Notes: generated by a model from the letters alone, not told the origin. Positions 1 to 7,357 are shown, counted from the first letter of the stretch. The stretch is DNA of 16,935 nucleotides from CAG-582 sp964636965 (GCA_964636965.1 CAZWST010000033.1:1-16935), one strand, 5' to 3'. Program-made: numbers and translations.

Positions 1-316
1 CGCACATACTTAGTAATAAGACAAGGCCTCTAGTGGCATCAAGCAACTTTTAATAAATCAGTAATATTCAGTGTTTAGCATTCCGCCTTACGAATGAATA
101 AAACCAATAGTGAACTAAGCTTCATCGTATAATTTATTATAATATAATTTTTAATTATACCGTAATCAAAGGAATAACTTGATTCATAGAACCAGATTAT
201 TCCTTATCAACAAATAAAAAATACATTTTAGAGATACTTTTGAATATCAATATTTTGTTTGGATAAAATAAATGACATTGAGTATCAATTGCTTAGTTCG
301 TTGCCTTACTAAGTAT
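1..316 (-). ncRNA. Candidate large structured RNA (unidentified), may continue past the left edge
   Basis: No ORF of usable size lies here, but the minus strand has a promoter just upstream and strong long-range complementarity. Bases 316-306 pair perfectly with 16-6 (11 bp, ATACTTAGTAA with TTACTAAGTAT), 304-300 with 47-43 (GCAAC/GTTGC), and 299-291 with 120-112 (GAACTAAGC/GCTTAGTTC, 9 bp). All three are properly nested, and the last two are contiguous on the 5' side. Inside the domain are local hairpins: 205-197 with 177-169 (9 bp), 160-153 with 134-127 (8 bp), and 96-92 with 83-79. The predicted start lies at or within the first strand of the terminal helix, so the 5' and 3' ends would be paired. 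I do not see the conserved cores of RNase P, tmRNA, SRP or 6S RNA. It could be a free RNA or the leader of a gene left of the window. Being RNA is inferred; the complementarity is seen. Confidence 0.55.
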
Positions 317-320
317 CTAA

Positions 321-349
321 AGAATATCACGTAGAAATATTAAAGTCAA
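321..349 (-). promoter_or_regulatory. Promoter for the left-edge structured RNA
   Basis: On the minus strand a -35 box TTGACT (349-344) and a -10 box TATTCT (326-321) are separated by exactly 17 bp, and the -10 is preceded by TG at the extended position. The expected start is near 316-313, at the outer strand of the long terminal helix. Confidence 0.6.
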
Positions 350-395
350 TAGAAAAAGACAAAAAAACTTTTTTCTTGCTCACTTTCGTTTTTTC

Positions 396-424
396 TTTAC
401 AATAAAAAATATCTTTGCTATAAT
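396..424 (+). promoter_or_regulatory. Promoter of the coiled-coil gene
   Basis: TTTACA (396-401), a 17-bp spacer, then TATAAT (419-424). The expected start is near 431. The untranslated leader is short and contains AGGAAGG at 438-444, five bases before the ATG at 450. The structured region to the left is therefore not the leader of this gene. Confidence 0.75.
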
Positions 425-449
425 TTAGTAAGAGAATAGGAAGGTATGT

Positions 450-1379
450 ATGGATAATTTAATTAGTGAGACTAATACAAGGCTACAAGAGATAATTGAT
501 AACCTTACAACTATAAAAACTGAATACGAAAATAAACTTAGAAGAAGTTCTAGAGAAATTGATGTAGAACTAGATAAAGTTAATAAATATAAGGAAGATT
601 TTTTCGTATCAAAGCAAAAGATTGAAAAGATGAATTCGGATATTGAAGGATTTGAAGCTGACTACCAAAATTTAGTAGAAAGATTTAAAGATGATGAACT
701 TGCTAATATTTTAATTGCAGCTAATAAAGAAATATCTGCTAAGATAGATGAGAGAAAAAGAAAAATAGCTAGAGATAAATTAGCTATGAATGAACTTATC
801 GAAAAAGCTGAATTATCTAAAAACAAGTTAGTTAAAATTACTGCTGAAAAGAAAGCATTAGAATTATGTCTAGCTAAAATATTAGATGCCTACGAATTCT
901 ATTCAAGAGCTTTAACTCAAGTTATTGAATATACAAAAGAAAATACTAGTGATTTATCTAAATGTTTTTTTGAAAATAATAAAGATATGAAATCAAGTTT
1001 TTCAAAAACAATAAGAGAGATTACTACTTCTAATAATTCTACTAGTGTTGATAAATCTATTGAAGAAGACAAGCTAATGAGTGAAGATGAAGAAAGCGAA
1101 AAAGATGTAGTTAATTCTATAGATATGGAAGAAAATATCGAATCCATTAATGAAGATTCTATTTTAGAAGAAGCTCCTATTCATGAAGATTTAGATATGT
1201 CTGATTTTGAAGAAAATAAAGACGAAGAAAAGGAAGAAGAAAAACCTGAACTAGTTGATGAAATTAAAGTAACTGAAGAAAAAGATGAAGATAAAAAGAA
1301 AGATAAGAAAAAAGAAAACGAACCTGATGATTTAGACTTAGATAAAATAAATTCTTTTGATGATTCAATTGAAAACTAA
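450..1379 (+). CDS. Coiled-coil protein with long acidic tail, unknown function
   Basis: A 309-residue protein that I do not recognise as a named family. Residues 1 to about 160 are Lys/Glu-rich with Leu/Ile at heptad-like spacing and no Pro or Gly, indicating a long coiled coil. Residues about 190-309 are low-complexity and strongly acidic (runs of Glu and Asp with some Lys), probably disordered. There is no signal peptide or membrane segment, so it should be cytoplasmic. The start is fixed by AGGAAGG five bases upstream and a near-consensus promoter; a second ATG at 446 is out of frame. It is a monocistronic unit ending in a bidirectional hairpin. Codon use matches the neighbouring genes. 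A structural or scaffolding role is only a guess. Confidence 0.85.
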   Translation: MDNLISETNTRLQEIIDNLTTIKTEYENKLRRSSREIDVELDKVNKYKEDFFVSKQKIEKMNSDIEGFEADYQNLVERFKDDELANILIAANKEISAKIDERKRKIARDKLAMNELIEKAELSKNKLVKITAEKKALELCLAKILDAYEFYSRALTQVIEYTKENTSDLSKCFFENNKDMKSSFSKTIREITTSNNSTSVDKSIEEDKLMSEDEESEKDVVNSIDMEENIESINEDSILEEAPIHEDLDMSDFEENKDEEKEEEKPELVDEIKVTEEKDEDKKKDKKKENEPDDLDLDKINSFDDSIEN

Positions 1380-1380
1380 A

Positions 1381-1412
1381 AAAAATATCACTTAATTGTG
1401 ATATTTTTATTT
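1381..1412. terminator. Bidirectional terminator between convergent genes
   Basis: AAAAATATCAC (1381-1391) pairs with GTGATATTTTT (1398-1408) around a 6-base loop. A T-rich tail follows on the plus strand and an A-run precedes it, so it can stop transcription in both directions. It overlaps the stop codon of the minus-strand gene ending at 1407. Confidence 0.8.
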
Positions 1413-2255
1413 TGTCAATTTAATATATTTTTCATTTCCAGTATTATTAATAGCTTTTACTATTTTTTCTTCATTAACTCCAGAAACGTATCTATACATA
1501 TAATACATTATTTTAGCAATTCCCTCTTCTATCACCATATCTGTAAGACTATCCTTAGGTGAAGAAGAAATGGATGATGCAAATTCATATTGATGTAATG
1601 GATCACCAGAAGCAGACATTTTAAATGGATCAAATAATTCTTCTATATGCAAACTAGACTTACCTCTATATTTTTCTAGGTATTCCATGTAGTCGGCTAA
1701 TTCATTTAGAATATAAGGATTTCTTTCCTTAATAGCAAGTTCCATTAAATTACTTACATCTTTAGTATGGTACTTTTCCAAGCAAGGTGGAAAGTATGGA
1801 AAATCTAATGCTTCTTCATAAGCTTCTTTATATCCTGGAAGCTCATCAACATTAATTTCACCTTTTAAAGCTTCAATCCATTTTACAGATTTAGTTGCAT
1901 AAAGATTCTTTAACATATCATCTTTGTCTTTTACGTCAGTAAATGATAAAGTATAACTCATCAATTTAGCATTTTTACTTTGTTTAATTAAATCTTCAAC
2001 TTGTTTATAGTTAAAATTCTTAGCTTTTCTTTCACTCATTAAAAAGTATAATTCATATAGATGAACTATATCTCCGTATCTGATCATAGCATTTGTAATA
2101 ATGTCCATTATTTCTTTTGTATCGGCTAGTTTTACATATTCTAGAAAATCACATAAAGTATAGGGATCTTCAGAAAACCATAACTTTTTAGCGTTCATTA
2201 AGACTAATCCATAATCATTACTATCTTTAGTTACATCTATTAACAATTTATCCAT
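1407..2255 (-). CDS. Unrecognised helical cytoplasmic protein
   Basis: A 282-residue protein of unknown family. The composition (rich in Leu, Lys, Glu, Tyr and Met, few Gly or Pro) and regular amphipathic stretches suggest an all-helical, repeat-like fold. Examples are around residues 18-60 and 190-215, with patterns such as LWFSEDPYTLCDFLEY and NELADYMEYLEKY. No catalytic motif, signal peptide or membrane segment is visible. The start is well supported: AAAGGAG at 2267-2261 lies five bases before ATG at 2255, below a promoter with TATAAT. It is a single-gene unit, convergent with the coiled-coil gene and separated from the NAD kinase operon upstream by a terminator. I do not assign a function. 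Confidence 0.8.
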   Translation of the reverse strand: MDKLLIDVTKDSNDYGLVLMNAKKLWFSEDPYTLCDFLEYVKLADTKEIMDIITNAMIRYGDIVHLYELYFLMSERKAKNFNYKQVEDLIKQSKNAKLMSYTLSFTDVKDKDDMLKNLYATKSVKWIEALKGEINVDELPGYKEAYEEALDFPYFPPCLEKYHTKDVSNLMELAIKERNPYILNELADYMEYLEKYRGKSSLHIEELFDPFKMSASGDPLHQYEFASSISSSPKDSLTDMVIEEGIAKIMYYMYRYVSGVNEEKIVKAINNTGNEKYIKLTK

Positions 2256-2278
2256 ATAAACTCCTTTAATTGGGTGTT

Positions 2279-2307
2279 ATTATATCATAATTATTTACTT
2301 TTAGCAA
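2279..2307 (-). promoter_or_regulatory. Promoter of the helical-protein gene
   Basis: On the minus strand TTGCTA (2307-2302), a 17-bp spacer and TATAAT (2284-2279), followed by AAAGGAG and the ATG at 2255. Confidence 0.75.
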
Positions 2308-2315
2308 AAATGATT

Positions 2316-2405
2316 AGAGGCATTAAAGGATAAAATAATAGAAAAAAGCATTTTTTAGAAAAGAGTACAGGTTAATTGATATGAATGTTTCCTTTATGTG
2401 CCTCT
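2316..2405. repeat. 90-bp imperfect inverted-repeat element, possibly MITE-like
   Basis: The left arm AGAGGCATTAAAGGA (2316-2330) is the inverse complement of the right arm 2390-2405 except for one extra base and one mismatch near the middle. The first seven bases (AGAGGCA/TGCCTCT) and last six (AAAGGA/TCCTTT) match exactly. Inside is a small hairpin of six A and six T around GCA (2342-2356). The element is flanked by ATT on both sides (2313-2315 and 2406-2408), which could be a target duplication but is weak evidence in AT-rich DNA. It lies between the nadK terminator and the next promoter, and encodes nothing. Confidence 0.45.
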
Positions 2406-2448
2406 ATTATATATATTAAGGCTATATTTTAAATTTACTTCTTTTAAA

Positions 2449-2476
2449 TAAAAAAAGACTAGAAATATATCTAGCC
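2449..2476 (-). terminator. Terminator of the nadK operon
   Basis: On the minus strand GGCTAGA (2476-2470) pairs with TCTAGTC (2463-2457) with one G-T pair. It is followed by seven T and further T-rich sequence. It overlaps the nadK stop codon. Confidence 0.75.
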
Positions 2477-3262
2477 TAAGAATTTATTATAAATTATATT
2501 TGTATAGTCATACTCATTCATTCTAATTACTTTTATTTTTTCTTTTGATAATTTTAACTCTATTCTATCAAGTTTATTATATGAGTATACATTACCATCA
2601 ATAAATACATTAACACTTTTAGTTCTATGAGTTGGAATAATATTTATGACTTTTGTATCAGGTATTATTATAGAATTAGCAAGTGTTCTATAGATATAAT
2701 TATTAATAGGTGCTAAAGGAGTTATTTCTAGTGCATGAATACCATTATATATAATTGCTCCTCCGCCACTTAGATTATAAGATGTAGATCCAGTTGGAGT
2801 TGAAACCATAACTCCATCCCCTACAAAGTTTTCTAAGATTTCACCATCTATTAATACATCAAAGTAAGCCGTTTTTAAATCTTTTTCACGCACAACTACT
2901 TCGTTTAATGTTTTATATTTATCTGTTTTTGAACCACTAATCACAGTTATTTCTCCAAATGAAAGTTCTTCAATTTTATATCTCTTTTTAGATAAATTAT
3001 CGATAAACTTCTTTATTTCATTTGGTTTTATTTCTTGTAGGAATCCTAGTGTACCATTATTTATACCAATAAAAAGCGCATTGGGAGTGAAATTTGACTC
3101 CATTACCATATGTAAGAATGTTCCATCTCCACCTATCGCTATACCGATATCAAAGTTTTTGGATTCAGTAATCTTAAATCCCGATTTTTTTAAAAGAGAT
3201 GTAAGAATATCTTTTATAAATGAAGAATTAGTGTTTTTACTTTCAAATAATTTAATCTTCAT
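2471..3262 (-). CDS. nadK: NAD kinase
   Basis: ATP (or polyphosphate)-dependent phosphorylation of NAD to NADP in the cytoplasm. With the chosen start the protein is 263 residues, normal for the short Firmicute type. Family landmarks are in order: the GGDGT phosphate-binding motif at residues 44-48, INNGTLGFL at 67-75, the NE pair before VVVREK at about 120-121, and the TPTGSTSYNLSGGG motif at about 155-168. The reading frame extends to a GTG at 3295, but the ATG at 3262 (MKIKLFESKN) gives the expected family N-terminus and a short overlap with the upstream methyltransferase, whose stop is at 3254-3252. Its Shine-Dalgarno is weak (GGGAAAG), so translation is probably coupled. It is the last gene of a three-gene operon. 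Confidence 0.93.
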   Translation of the reverse strand: MKIKLFESKNTNSSFIKDILTSLLKKSGFKITESKNFDIGIAIGGDGTFLHMVMESNFTPNALFIGINNGTLGFLQEIKPNEIKKFIDNLSKKRYKIEELSFGEITVISGSKTDKYKTLNEVVVREKDLKTAYFDVLIDGEILENFVGDGVMVSTPTGSTSYNLSGGGAIIYNGIHALEITPLAPINNYIYRTLANSIIIPDTKVINIIPTHRTKSVNVFIDGNVYSYNKLDRIELKLSKEKIKVIRMNEYDYTNIIYNKFLG

Positions 3263-4139
3263 ACTTTTCACTTTCCCATCTAGCATAAATTCCACATGGT
3301 AGTAAAAGGTCTGAATCTTTCATAGGTAAACCTACTTCAGAGACATCTATGTATCCCTTATATTTTTTATTAACAGTCAATTTTAATATATCTGCTAAGA
3401 CATTCATAGAAAGTCCAGTGGTATACGAATTAATTAAAAACATGATTGGATTATCGCTTAATAATTCCGTACATAGTTTAACAAGATTAAAAAGGTCAGT
3501 TTCAATATTCCAGATTTCCTTATTAGATCCTCTTCCAAATGATGGTGGGTCCATAATAATTACATCATATTTATTTCCTCTTCTTATTTCTCTTTCGACA
3601 AATTTAACAACATCATCGACAATATATCTAATTGGCTTATCATCTAATTTAGAAGATTTGACATTTTCTTTGGCCCAGTCAACCATACCGCGTGATGAAT
3701 CAACATGTACAACCGATGCTCCAGCAGATAAAGAGGCTAAAGAGGCACCACCAGTGTACGCAAATAAATTAAGGACTTTAACTTCACGCATACTCGCTTC
3801 TTTACTAATTTTTTTTCTTATTATATTCCAATTATACGCTTGTTCTGGAAATACTCCAGTATGTTTAAATCCCATTAGTTTTAAATTAAAAGTTAAGTCT
3901 TGCCATTTTATTTGCCAAGAAGATGCCATATCTTTATTATAAATATACCATTCTCCCCCTCCAGTATTACTTCTTTTATATTTAGCATCAGCACTATCCC
4001 ATAAACTAGGTCTAGTTTTATCACTCCAAATAATTTGAGGGTCCGGTCTTGATAAAATTATTTCATTCCATCTTTCAAGTTTTTGACCATTTGCCATATC
4101 TAATATTTGATAATCAAAAAAATCTTTTACTATTTTCAT
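3252..4139 (-). CDS. Class I SAM-dependent methyltransferase, RlmI-like (COG1092 type)
   Basis: A 295-residue methyltransferase. The SAM-binding motif I is VLNLFAYTGG (residues 122-131), with an acidic residue after the next strand (HVDSS, about 145-149). Motif IV is DPPSFGRG (197-204). The FAYTGG and DPPSF pair is typical of the RlmI/RlmK family, which methylates 23S rRNA; members of this shorter type lack the N-terminal PUA domain. The exact target base cannot be read from the sequence, so I give no gene symbol. AGGAGG seven bases before the ATG at 4139 is an excellent start. It lies eight bases after the upstream membrane-protein gene and overlaps nadK, so the three are co-transcribed. Confidence 0.88.
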   Translation of the reverse strand: MKIVKDFFDYQILDMANGQKLERWNEIILSRPDPQIIWSDKTRPSLWDSADAKYKRSNTGGGEWYIYNKDMASSWQIKWQDLTFNLKLMGFKHTGVFPEQAYNWNIIRKKISKEASMREVKVLNLFAYTGGASLASLSAGASVVHVDSSRGMVDWAKENVKSSKLDDKPIRYIVDDVVKFVEREIRRGNKYDVIIMDPPSFGRGSNKEIWNIETDLFNLVKLCTELLSDNPIMFLINSYTTGLSMNVLADILKLTVNKKYKGYIDVSEVGLPMKDSDLLLPCGIYARWESEKYED

Positions 4140-4147
4140 ATACCCTC

Positions 4148-4729
4148 CTAAAACTTAATAAATCTTAAGAATCTTGGAGCTTTTAACAAACATTTTGTTG
4201 CTGTTTTAATACTCTCAATGATACCCATTATTATAACAAAGAAACCTAATTCTAAAGTTTCAATAACTGGATTATTAAATACACTTATTGAAATAACCAT
4301 ACCAACTACTAAAAAGATAATAGCAAGAAGGGCTTCTATATAATAAAATGAATCTTTTCTATCATGATAATAATCTACAGTAAATAGTTTAACTATTGAA
4401 AAAGTAACAGTTAAAGATAATATACTTATAGCTAATGTTATCGAGTTACTAAAATATTGTGAAATAAGTAAATTAACTATTCCAACTAAAGAAGAAGTCA
4501 TAGAATAATATAGATATTCTTTGGTTGGATTGCTACCTACTACGTAAAAATTTGCTAAATTTAAACTAGCAAGTATAAGGGTCATAGATATAAATAGATC
4601 ATTAACATTTAATTCACTTAAATTATCTGTTCCATAAATTGTAGGTAGTAAAGTAAAAAGCACTCCTACTAAAAAGATTACCGCACTTTCTAACTCATAG
4701 TAAATAAAATTCTTTTTATTCTTGCTCAT
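4148..4729 (-). CDS. Six-helix integral membrane protein, unknown function
   Basis: With the chosen start the protein has 193 residues and about six hydrophobic segments separated by short polar turns, ending in a basic tail (KCLLKAPRFLRFIKF). The size and six-helix topology recall DUF308/HdeD-like proteins, but I see no diagnostic motif and leave the family open. The frame runs to an ATG at 4747, but that codon lies at the predicted transcription start with no ribosome site. The ATG at 4729 (MSKNKKNF) has GGTG about seven bases upstream and follows the promoter properly. First gene of the operon with the methyltransferase and nadK. Confidence 0.75.
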   Translation of the reverse strand: MSKNKKNFIYYELESAVIFLVGVLFTLLPTIYGTDNLSELNVNDLFISMTLILASLNLANFYVVGSNPTKEYLYYSMTSSLVGIVNLLISQYFSNSITLAISILSLTVTFSIVKLFTVDYYHDRKDSFYYIEALLAIIFLVVGMVISISVFNNPVIETLELGFFVIIMGIIESIKTATKCLLKAPRFLRFIKF

Positions 4730-4751
4730 ATTAAACACCAGCCTCATTTTA

Positions 4752-4780
4752 ATAGTACTTTAATATTTTTTAAAAGTCAA
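4752..4780 (-). promoter_or_regulatory. Promoter of the membrane protein-methyltransferase-nadK operon
   Basis: On the minus strand TTGACT (4780-4775), a 17-bp spacer and TACTAT (4757-4752). The predicted start, near 4745, argues for translation from 4729 instead of 4747. It is back to back with the slipin promoter only seven bases away, so the two units may influence each other. Confidence 0.7.
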
Positions 4781-4786
4781 TATTAG

Positions 4787-4815
4787 TTGAAATATAAGAG
4801 ATTTAATTATACAAT
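4787..4815 (+). promoter_or_regulatory. Promoter of the slipin-DUF1653 unit
   Basis: TTGAAA (4787-4792), a 17-bp spacer and TACAAT (4810-4815). It is followed by AAAGGAG at 4824-4830 and the ATG at 4840. Confidence 0.75.
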
Positions 4816-4839
4816 ATAACTAGAAAGGAGTCGAATTTT

Positions 4840-5613
4840 ATGGGATTTATTTGGATTTTATTAGTAATCATTCTAGTAATTATTTTGTCTTCTATAAGAC
4901 AGATATCAGAGTATGAAAGAGGTATTCTATTTAGATTTGGTAAGTATAAAAAAATACTTAATCCTGGATGGAATATAGTTTTACCTATTATTGAATCATA
5001 TCAAAAAGTTGATATTAGAACAAAAGCTGTAGATGTTCCAGAACAAGACGCGATTACAAAAGATAACGTTAGTGTAAGAATAAACGCTGTAATCTACTAT
5101 AAAATATTTGATGCATCTAAAGCAGTTATTGCTGTTGAAAGATACCAATATGCTGTATCTCAGCTTGCTCAAACTACAATGCGTAATGCAGTTGGTGCTG
5201 TTTCACTTGATGAACTTTTATGTGAAAGAGATAAAATATCTACTGAAATATGTAATATAATTGATGAAGCCACTGATCCTTGGGGAATTAAAGTTGAAAA
5301 TGTTGAACTTAAAGATATTAAGTTACCAGAAGAAATGCAAAGAGTTATTGCTAAAGTAGCTGAAGCTGAAAGAGAAAAACAAGCTGTTATCACTAAATCA
5401 GTTGGTGAAGAAGAAGCTGCTAAGAATTTAGCTAAGGCTGCTGAGATAATGTCTTCTACCCCTGGTGCTCTTCATTTAAGAACACTTGCAACATTAAACG
5501 ATGTTTCATCAGATCAATCAAACACAATTATATTTGCTATACCTATTGAAGTTTTAAGAGCTTTTGATGGGGCTAATATACAAGATGTTGTAGAAAAGAT
5601 AAAGAAGAAATAA
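4840..5613 (+). CDS. Slipin / stomatin-like SPFH membrane protein
   Basis: A 257-residue SPFH-domain protein of the bacterial slipin type. A hydrophobic anchor occupies residues 2-19. The SPFH core starts with SEYERGILFRFGKY and PGWNIVLPIIE and continues through VDVPEQDAITKDNVSV and VIYYKI. It is followed by the helical region with AEREKQAVIT and the conserved segment around STPGALHLRTLATLN. Such proteins form oligomeric scaffolds in the cytoplasmic membrane and are associated with membrane microdomains; many bacterial slipins pair with an NfeD partner, but none is present here. The next gene, a DUF1653 protein, begins nine bases downstream, so both are one transcript. Length and motifs are complete, and the start is supported by AAAGGAG. 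Confidence 0.93.
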   Translation: MGFIWILLVIILVIILSSIRQISEYERGILFRFGKYKKILNPGWNIVLPIIESYQKVDIRTKAVDVPEQDAITKDNVSVRINAVIYYKIFDASKAVIAVERYQYAVSQLAQTTMRNAVGAVSLDELLCERDKISTEICNIIDEATDPWGIKVENVELKDIKLPEEMQRVIAKVAEAEREKQAVITKSVGEEEAAKNLAKAAEIMSSTPGALHLRTLATLNDVSSDQSNTIIFAIPIEVLRAFDGANIQDVVEKIKKK

Positions 5614-5622
5614 GGTAATATT

Positions 5623-6000
5623 ATGATATTAAAAGACGGAGATTTTGTTAAACATTTTAAAGGAAAAACCTTAGTAGAGAAAAATATCTATGAAATTGTT
5701 TCAGTTAATCCTAAGTACACTGGAACTAAAGAATATTCATCAGAACCAGTAGTTATATATAGATCAATATTTCAACCTGGAAAATCTTTTGTAAGAGAAT
5801 ATTCAGACTTGGCACAAGAATTAACTGATGAAGAAAAGATGGAATATAGTCAAGAAAATCGTGTTAATATTTTAACAGAGGATGAACTAATGTTAATAAA
5901 AACTGATGAATTTATAGAACAAAAACTAGAGTATATTGCTTCTAAATATGGAGATGCTTGTTCTAAAGATGAAATTATATCATCTTTTAAATTAAAATAA
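5623..6000 (+). CDS. DUF1653-domain protein
   Basis: A 125-residue soluble protein. Residues about 5-65 resemble DUF1653: a short beta domain beginning with a GDFVKHFKGK-type strand, then NIYEIVSVNP, VVIYRSIF and a closing REYSDLAQEL. This matches the family pattern of HYKG, YEVI, VVYR and W/R-EP-like ends. The rest (66-125) is a charged helical extension with no motif I know. The biochemical role of DUF1653 is not established. It follows the slipin gene by nine bases with a ribosome site (AAGGT) overlapping the slipin stop, so it is the second gene of that operon and ends in a bidirectional terminator. Confidence 0.75.
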   Translation: MILKDGDFVKHFKGKTLVEKNIYEIVSVNPKYTGTKEYSSEPVVIYRSIFQPGKSFVREYSDLAQELTDEEKMEYSQENRVNILTEDELMLIKTDEFIEQKLEYIASKYGDACSKDEIISSFKLK

Positions 6001-6026
6001 GAGTTACATTTGTAACTCTTTTATTT
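5999..6026. terminator. Bidirectional terminator between DUF1653 gene and SDR gene
   Basis: GAGTTACA (6001-6008) pairs with TGTAACTC (6011-6018) with T-runs on the plus side and A-runs on the other. It serves both convergent transcripts and closes the PAP2-SDR end of the RNA-linked operon. Confidence 0.8.
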
Positions 6027-6779
6027 TGTCTTACGATCTTGAATATTATATGTTATTTTTAAAAGCAACTTAGTTGGAACAAATCTAGTTAAAAATATCG
6101 CTACTTTCATTTTTAGTGTTGGGATAATTATAAGTTTATTTTTAAACATTTTATCAATCGCGTATTTGGCAACATATTCACTTGATGCAGCAGATGTATG
6201 GAATTCCCCATGAGCGACTTTATTAAACTCTGTATCAACAGGTCCAGGGCATAAGGCACTTATATGTACATTACTTTTATTTCTTCTTAGTTCTTCGTAT
6301 ATAGCTTCAGTAAGTTTTAAGACATAATTCTTTGTAGCATAATATGTAGATAATTTAGGTCCAGCCATAAATCCTGCTGAAGATGCAACATTCAAAATAT
6401 AACCTTTATCTTTTTTTATAAAATCATTTAAAAACTTCTTTGTTAGATAATGAAGCTGTTTAATGTTAACATTAATCATTTTCATTTCGGTTTCTATATC
6501 TGTTTTATTAAATTCACCAAATAAGCCAAATCCAGCATTATTAATAAGTATATCTATATCTTCTTTTCTTACTTCATTATAAAGTTCTTCTACATTATCA
6601 AACTCAGATAAATCTAAAGGTATAACTTTTACAGAGACACTTAGTTCTTTTTTTAATTCATCTAGCTTTCCTTTTCTTCTACCTACTAGAATTAAATCTA
6701 CTCCCATACTAGCTAAATATTTAGCCATGTCTTTTCCTATACCACTACTTGCTCCTGTTATTAACGCTTTCAATTTCAT
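6021..6779 (-). CDS. Short-chain dehydrogenase/reductase
   Basis: A classical SDR of about 252 residues. Visible are TGASSGIG at residues 8-15 (nucleotide binding), RR at 34-35 after the second strand (favouring NADP over NAD), NNAG at 80-83, the VASSAG serine at 133-134, the YxxxK pair Y146/K150, and the CPGP segment. The C-terminus is hydrophobic and basic, as in the DltE/YqjQ-like group of uncertain substrate. Start choice is open: ATG at 6779 is taken, but AAGGGTGAT overlaps it, and a TTG at 6773 has better spacing to that ribosome site. The gene overlaps the end of the PAP2 gene, so translation is likely coupled. The substrate is unknown. Confidence 0.88.
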   Translation of the reverse strand: MKLKALITGASSGIGKDMAKYLASMGVDLILVGRRKGKLDELKKELSVSVKVIPLDLSEFDNVEELYNEVRKEDIDILINNAGFGLFGEFNKTDIETEMKMINVNIKQLHYLTKKFLNDFIKKDKGYILNVASSAGFMAGPKLSTYYATKNYVLKLTEAIYEELRRNKSNVHISALCPGPVDTEFNKVAHGEFHTSAASSEYVAKYAIDKMFKNKLIIIPTLKMKVAIFLTRFVPTKLLLKITYNIQDRKTK

Positions 6780-7356
6780 CACCCTTAATTAAAACTATAA
6801 TGCTTAATGAGATTAGGTATCCACCTATTACATCACTTACATAGTGGACCCCTAAATAAACTCGAGTTATTCCAATTAATAATATTATTAGAATAATTAA
6901 TGTATTTAATACTTTTTTATGTTTTATATTACTTCTATTTATTAAAACAATAATCGATCCATAAAATAAGATACTAATCATTGCATGACCCGATGGAAAT
7001 GAATAATTGCTCTCAGTAATAAGCCTATATATTTCATCTGGTCGAGGTCGTCTAAAAATAAATTTTAAAATGTTATTTATAATTGGACTTAGAATAGAAC
7101 TAAAAGGTATAAGTAATAAACTATTCTTTTTAATAAAAGCATAAAATATCACGATTATGATATTTGAAAAGATTATAAAACGTGTATTACCAAGTGTAGT
7201 TATTATTTTAAAAACATTTGTTACATTAGTACATTTAATACTCATAAGCATATTATAAACAAATCTATCTAAGAGTGTTAAACAATTAAATTTAGCCAAT
7301 ATACCTATTAATATACCTGTAATAAATAAAATTAGGAAACGTAATCTTTTACTCAT
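6745..7356 (-). CDS. PAP2-family membrane phosphatase
   Basis: A 203-residue integral membrane phosphatase with about six helices. All three PAP2 motifs are intact: K98-x6-R105-P106, P121-S-G-H124, and R165-x5-H171-x3-D175, which form the phospho-histidine active site outside the membrane. Family members hydrolyse lipid phosphates, such as undecaprenyl diphosphate or phosphatidate derivatives; which one this uses is not visible. The frame can be extended to a TTG at 7392, but the ATG at 7356 lies one base after the stop of the upstream small membrane protein with AGGA nine bases before it, a standard coupled start. It overlaps the SDR gene by about 35 bases. Its position beside a putative OapA makes a membrane-lipid link possible, by inference only. 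Confidence 0.9.
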   Translation of the reverse strand: MSKRLRFLILFITGILIGILAKFNCLTLLDRFVYNMLMSIKCTNVTNVFKIITTLGNTRFIIFSNIIIVIFYAFIKKNSLLLIPFSSILSPIINNILKFIFRRPRPDEIYRLITESNYSFPSGHAMISILFYGSIIVLINRSNIKHKKVLNTLIILIILLIGITRVYLGVHYVSDVIGGYLISLSIIVLIKGDEIESVNNRSK

Positions 7357-7357
7357 A

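Noticed and set aside
1060..1340. Repeat array in the GAAGAA-rich stretch
   Set aside because: It is the coding sequence of the acidic Glu/Asp-rich tail, with irregular codons and no fixed repeat unit or spacers.
3263..3295. Longer NAD kinase from GTG at 3295
   Set aside because: The extra residues do not fit the family N-terminus; the ATG at 3262 gives the normal start and a short overlap with the upstream gene.
3349..3942. 197-aa open frame on the plus strand
   Set aside because: It is fully antisense to the methyltransferase, lacks a ribosome site, and the minus-strand product has clear family motifs.
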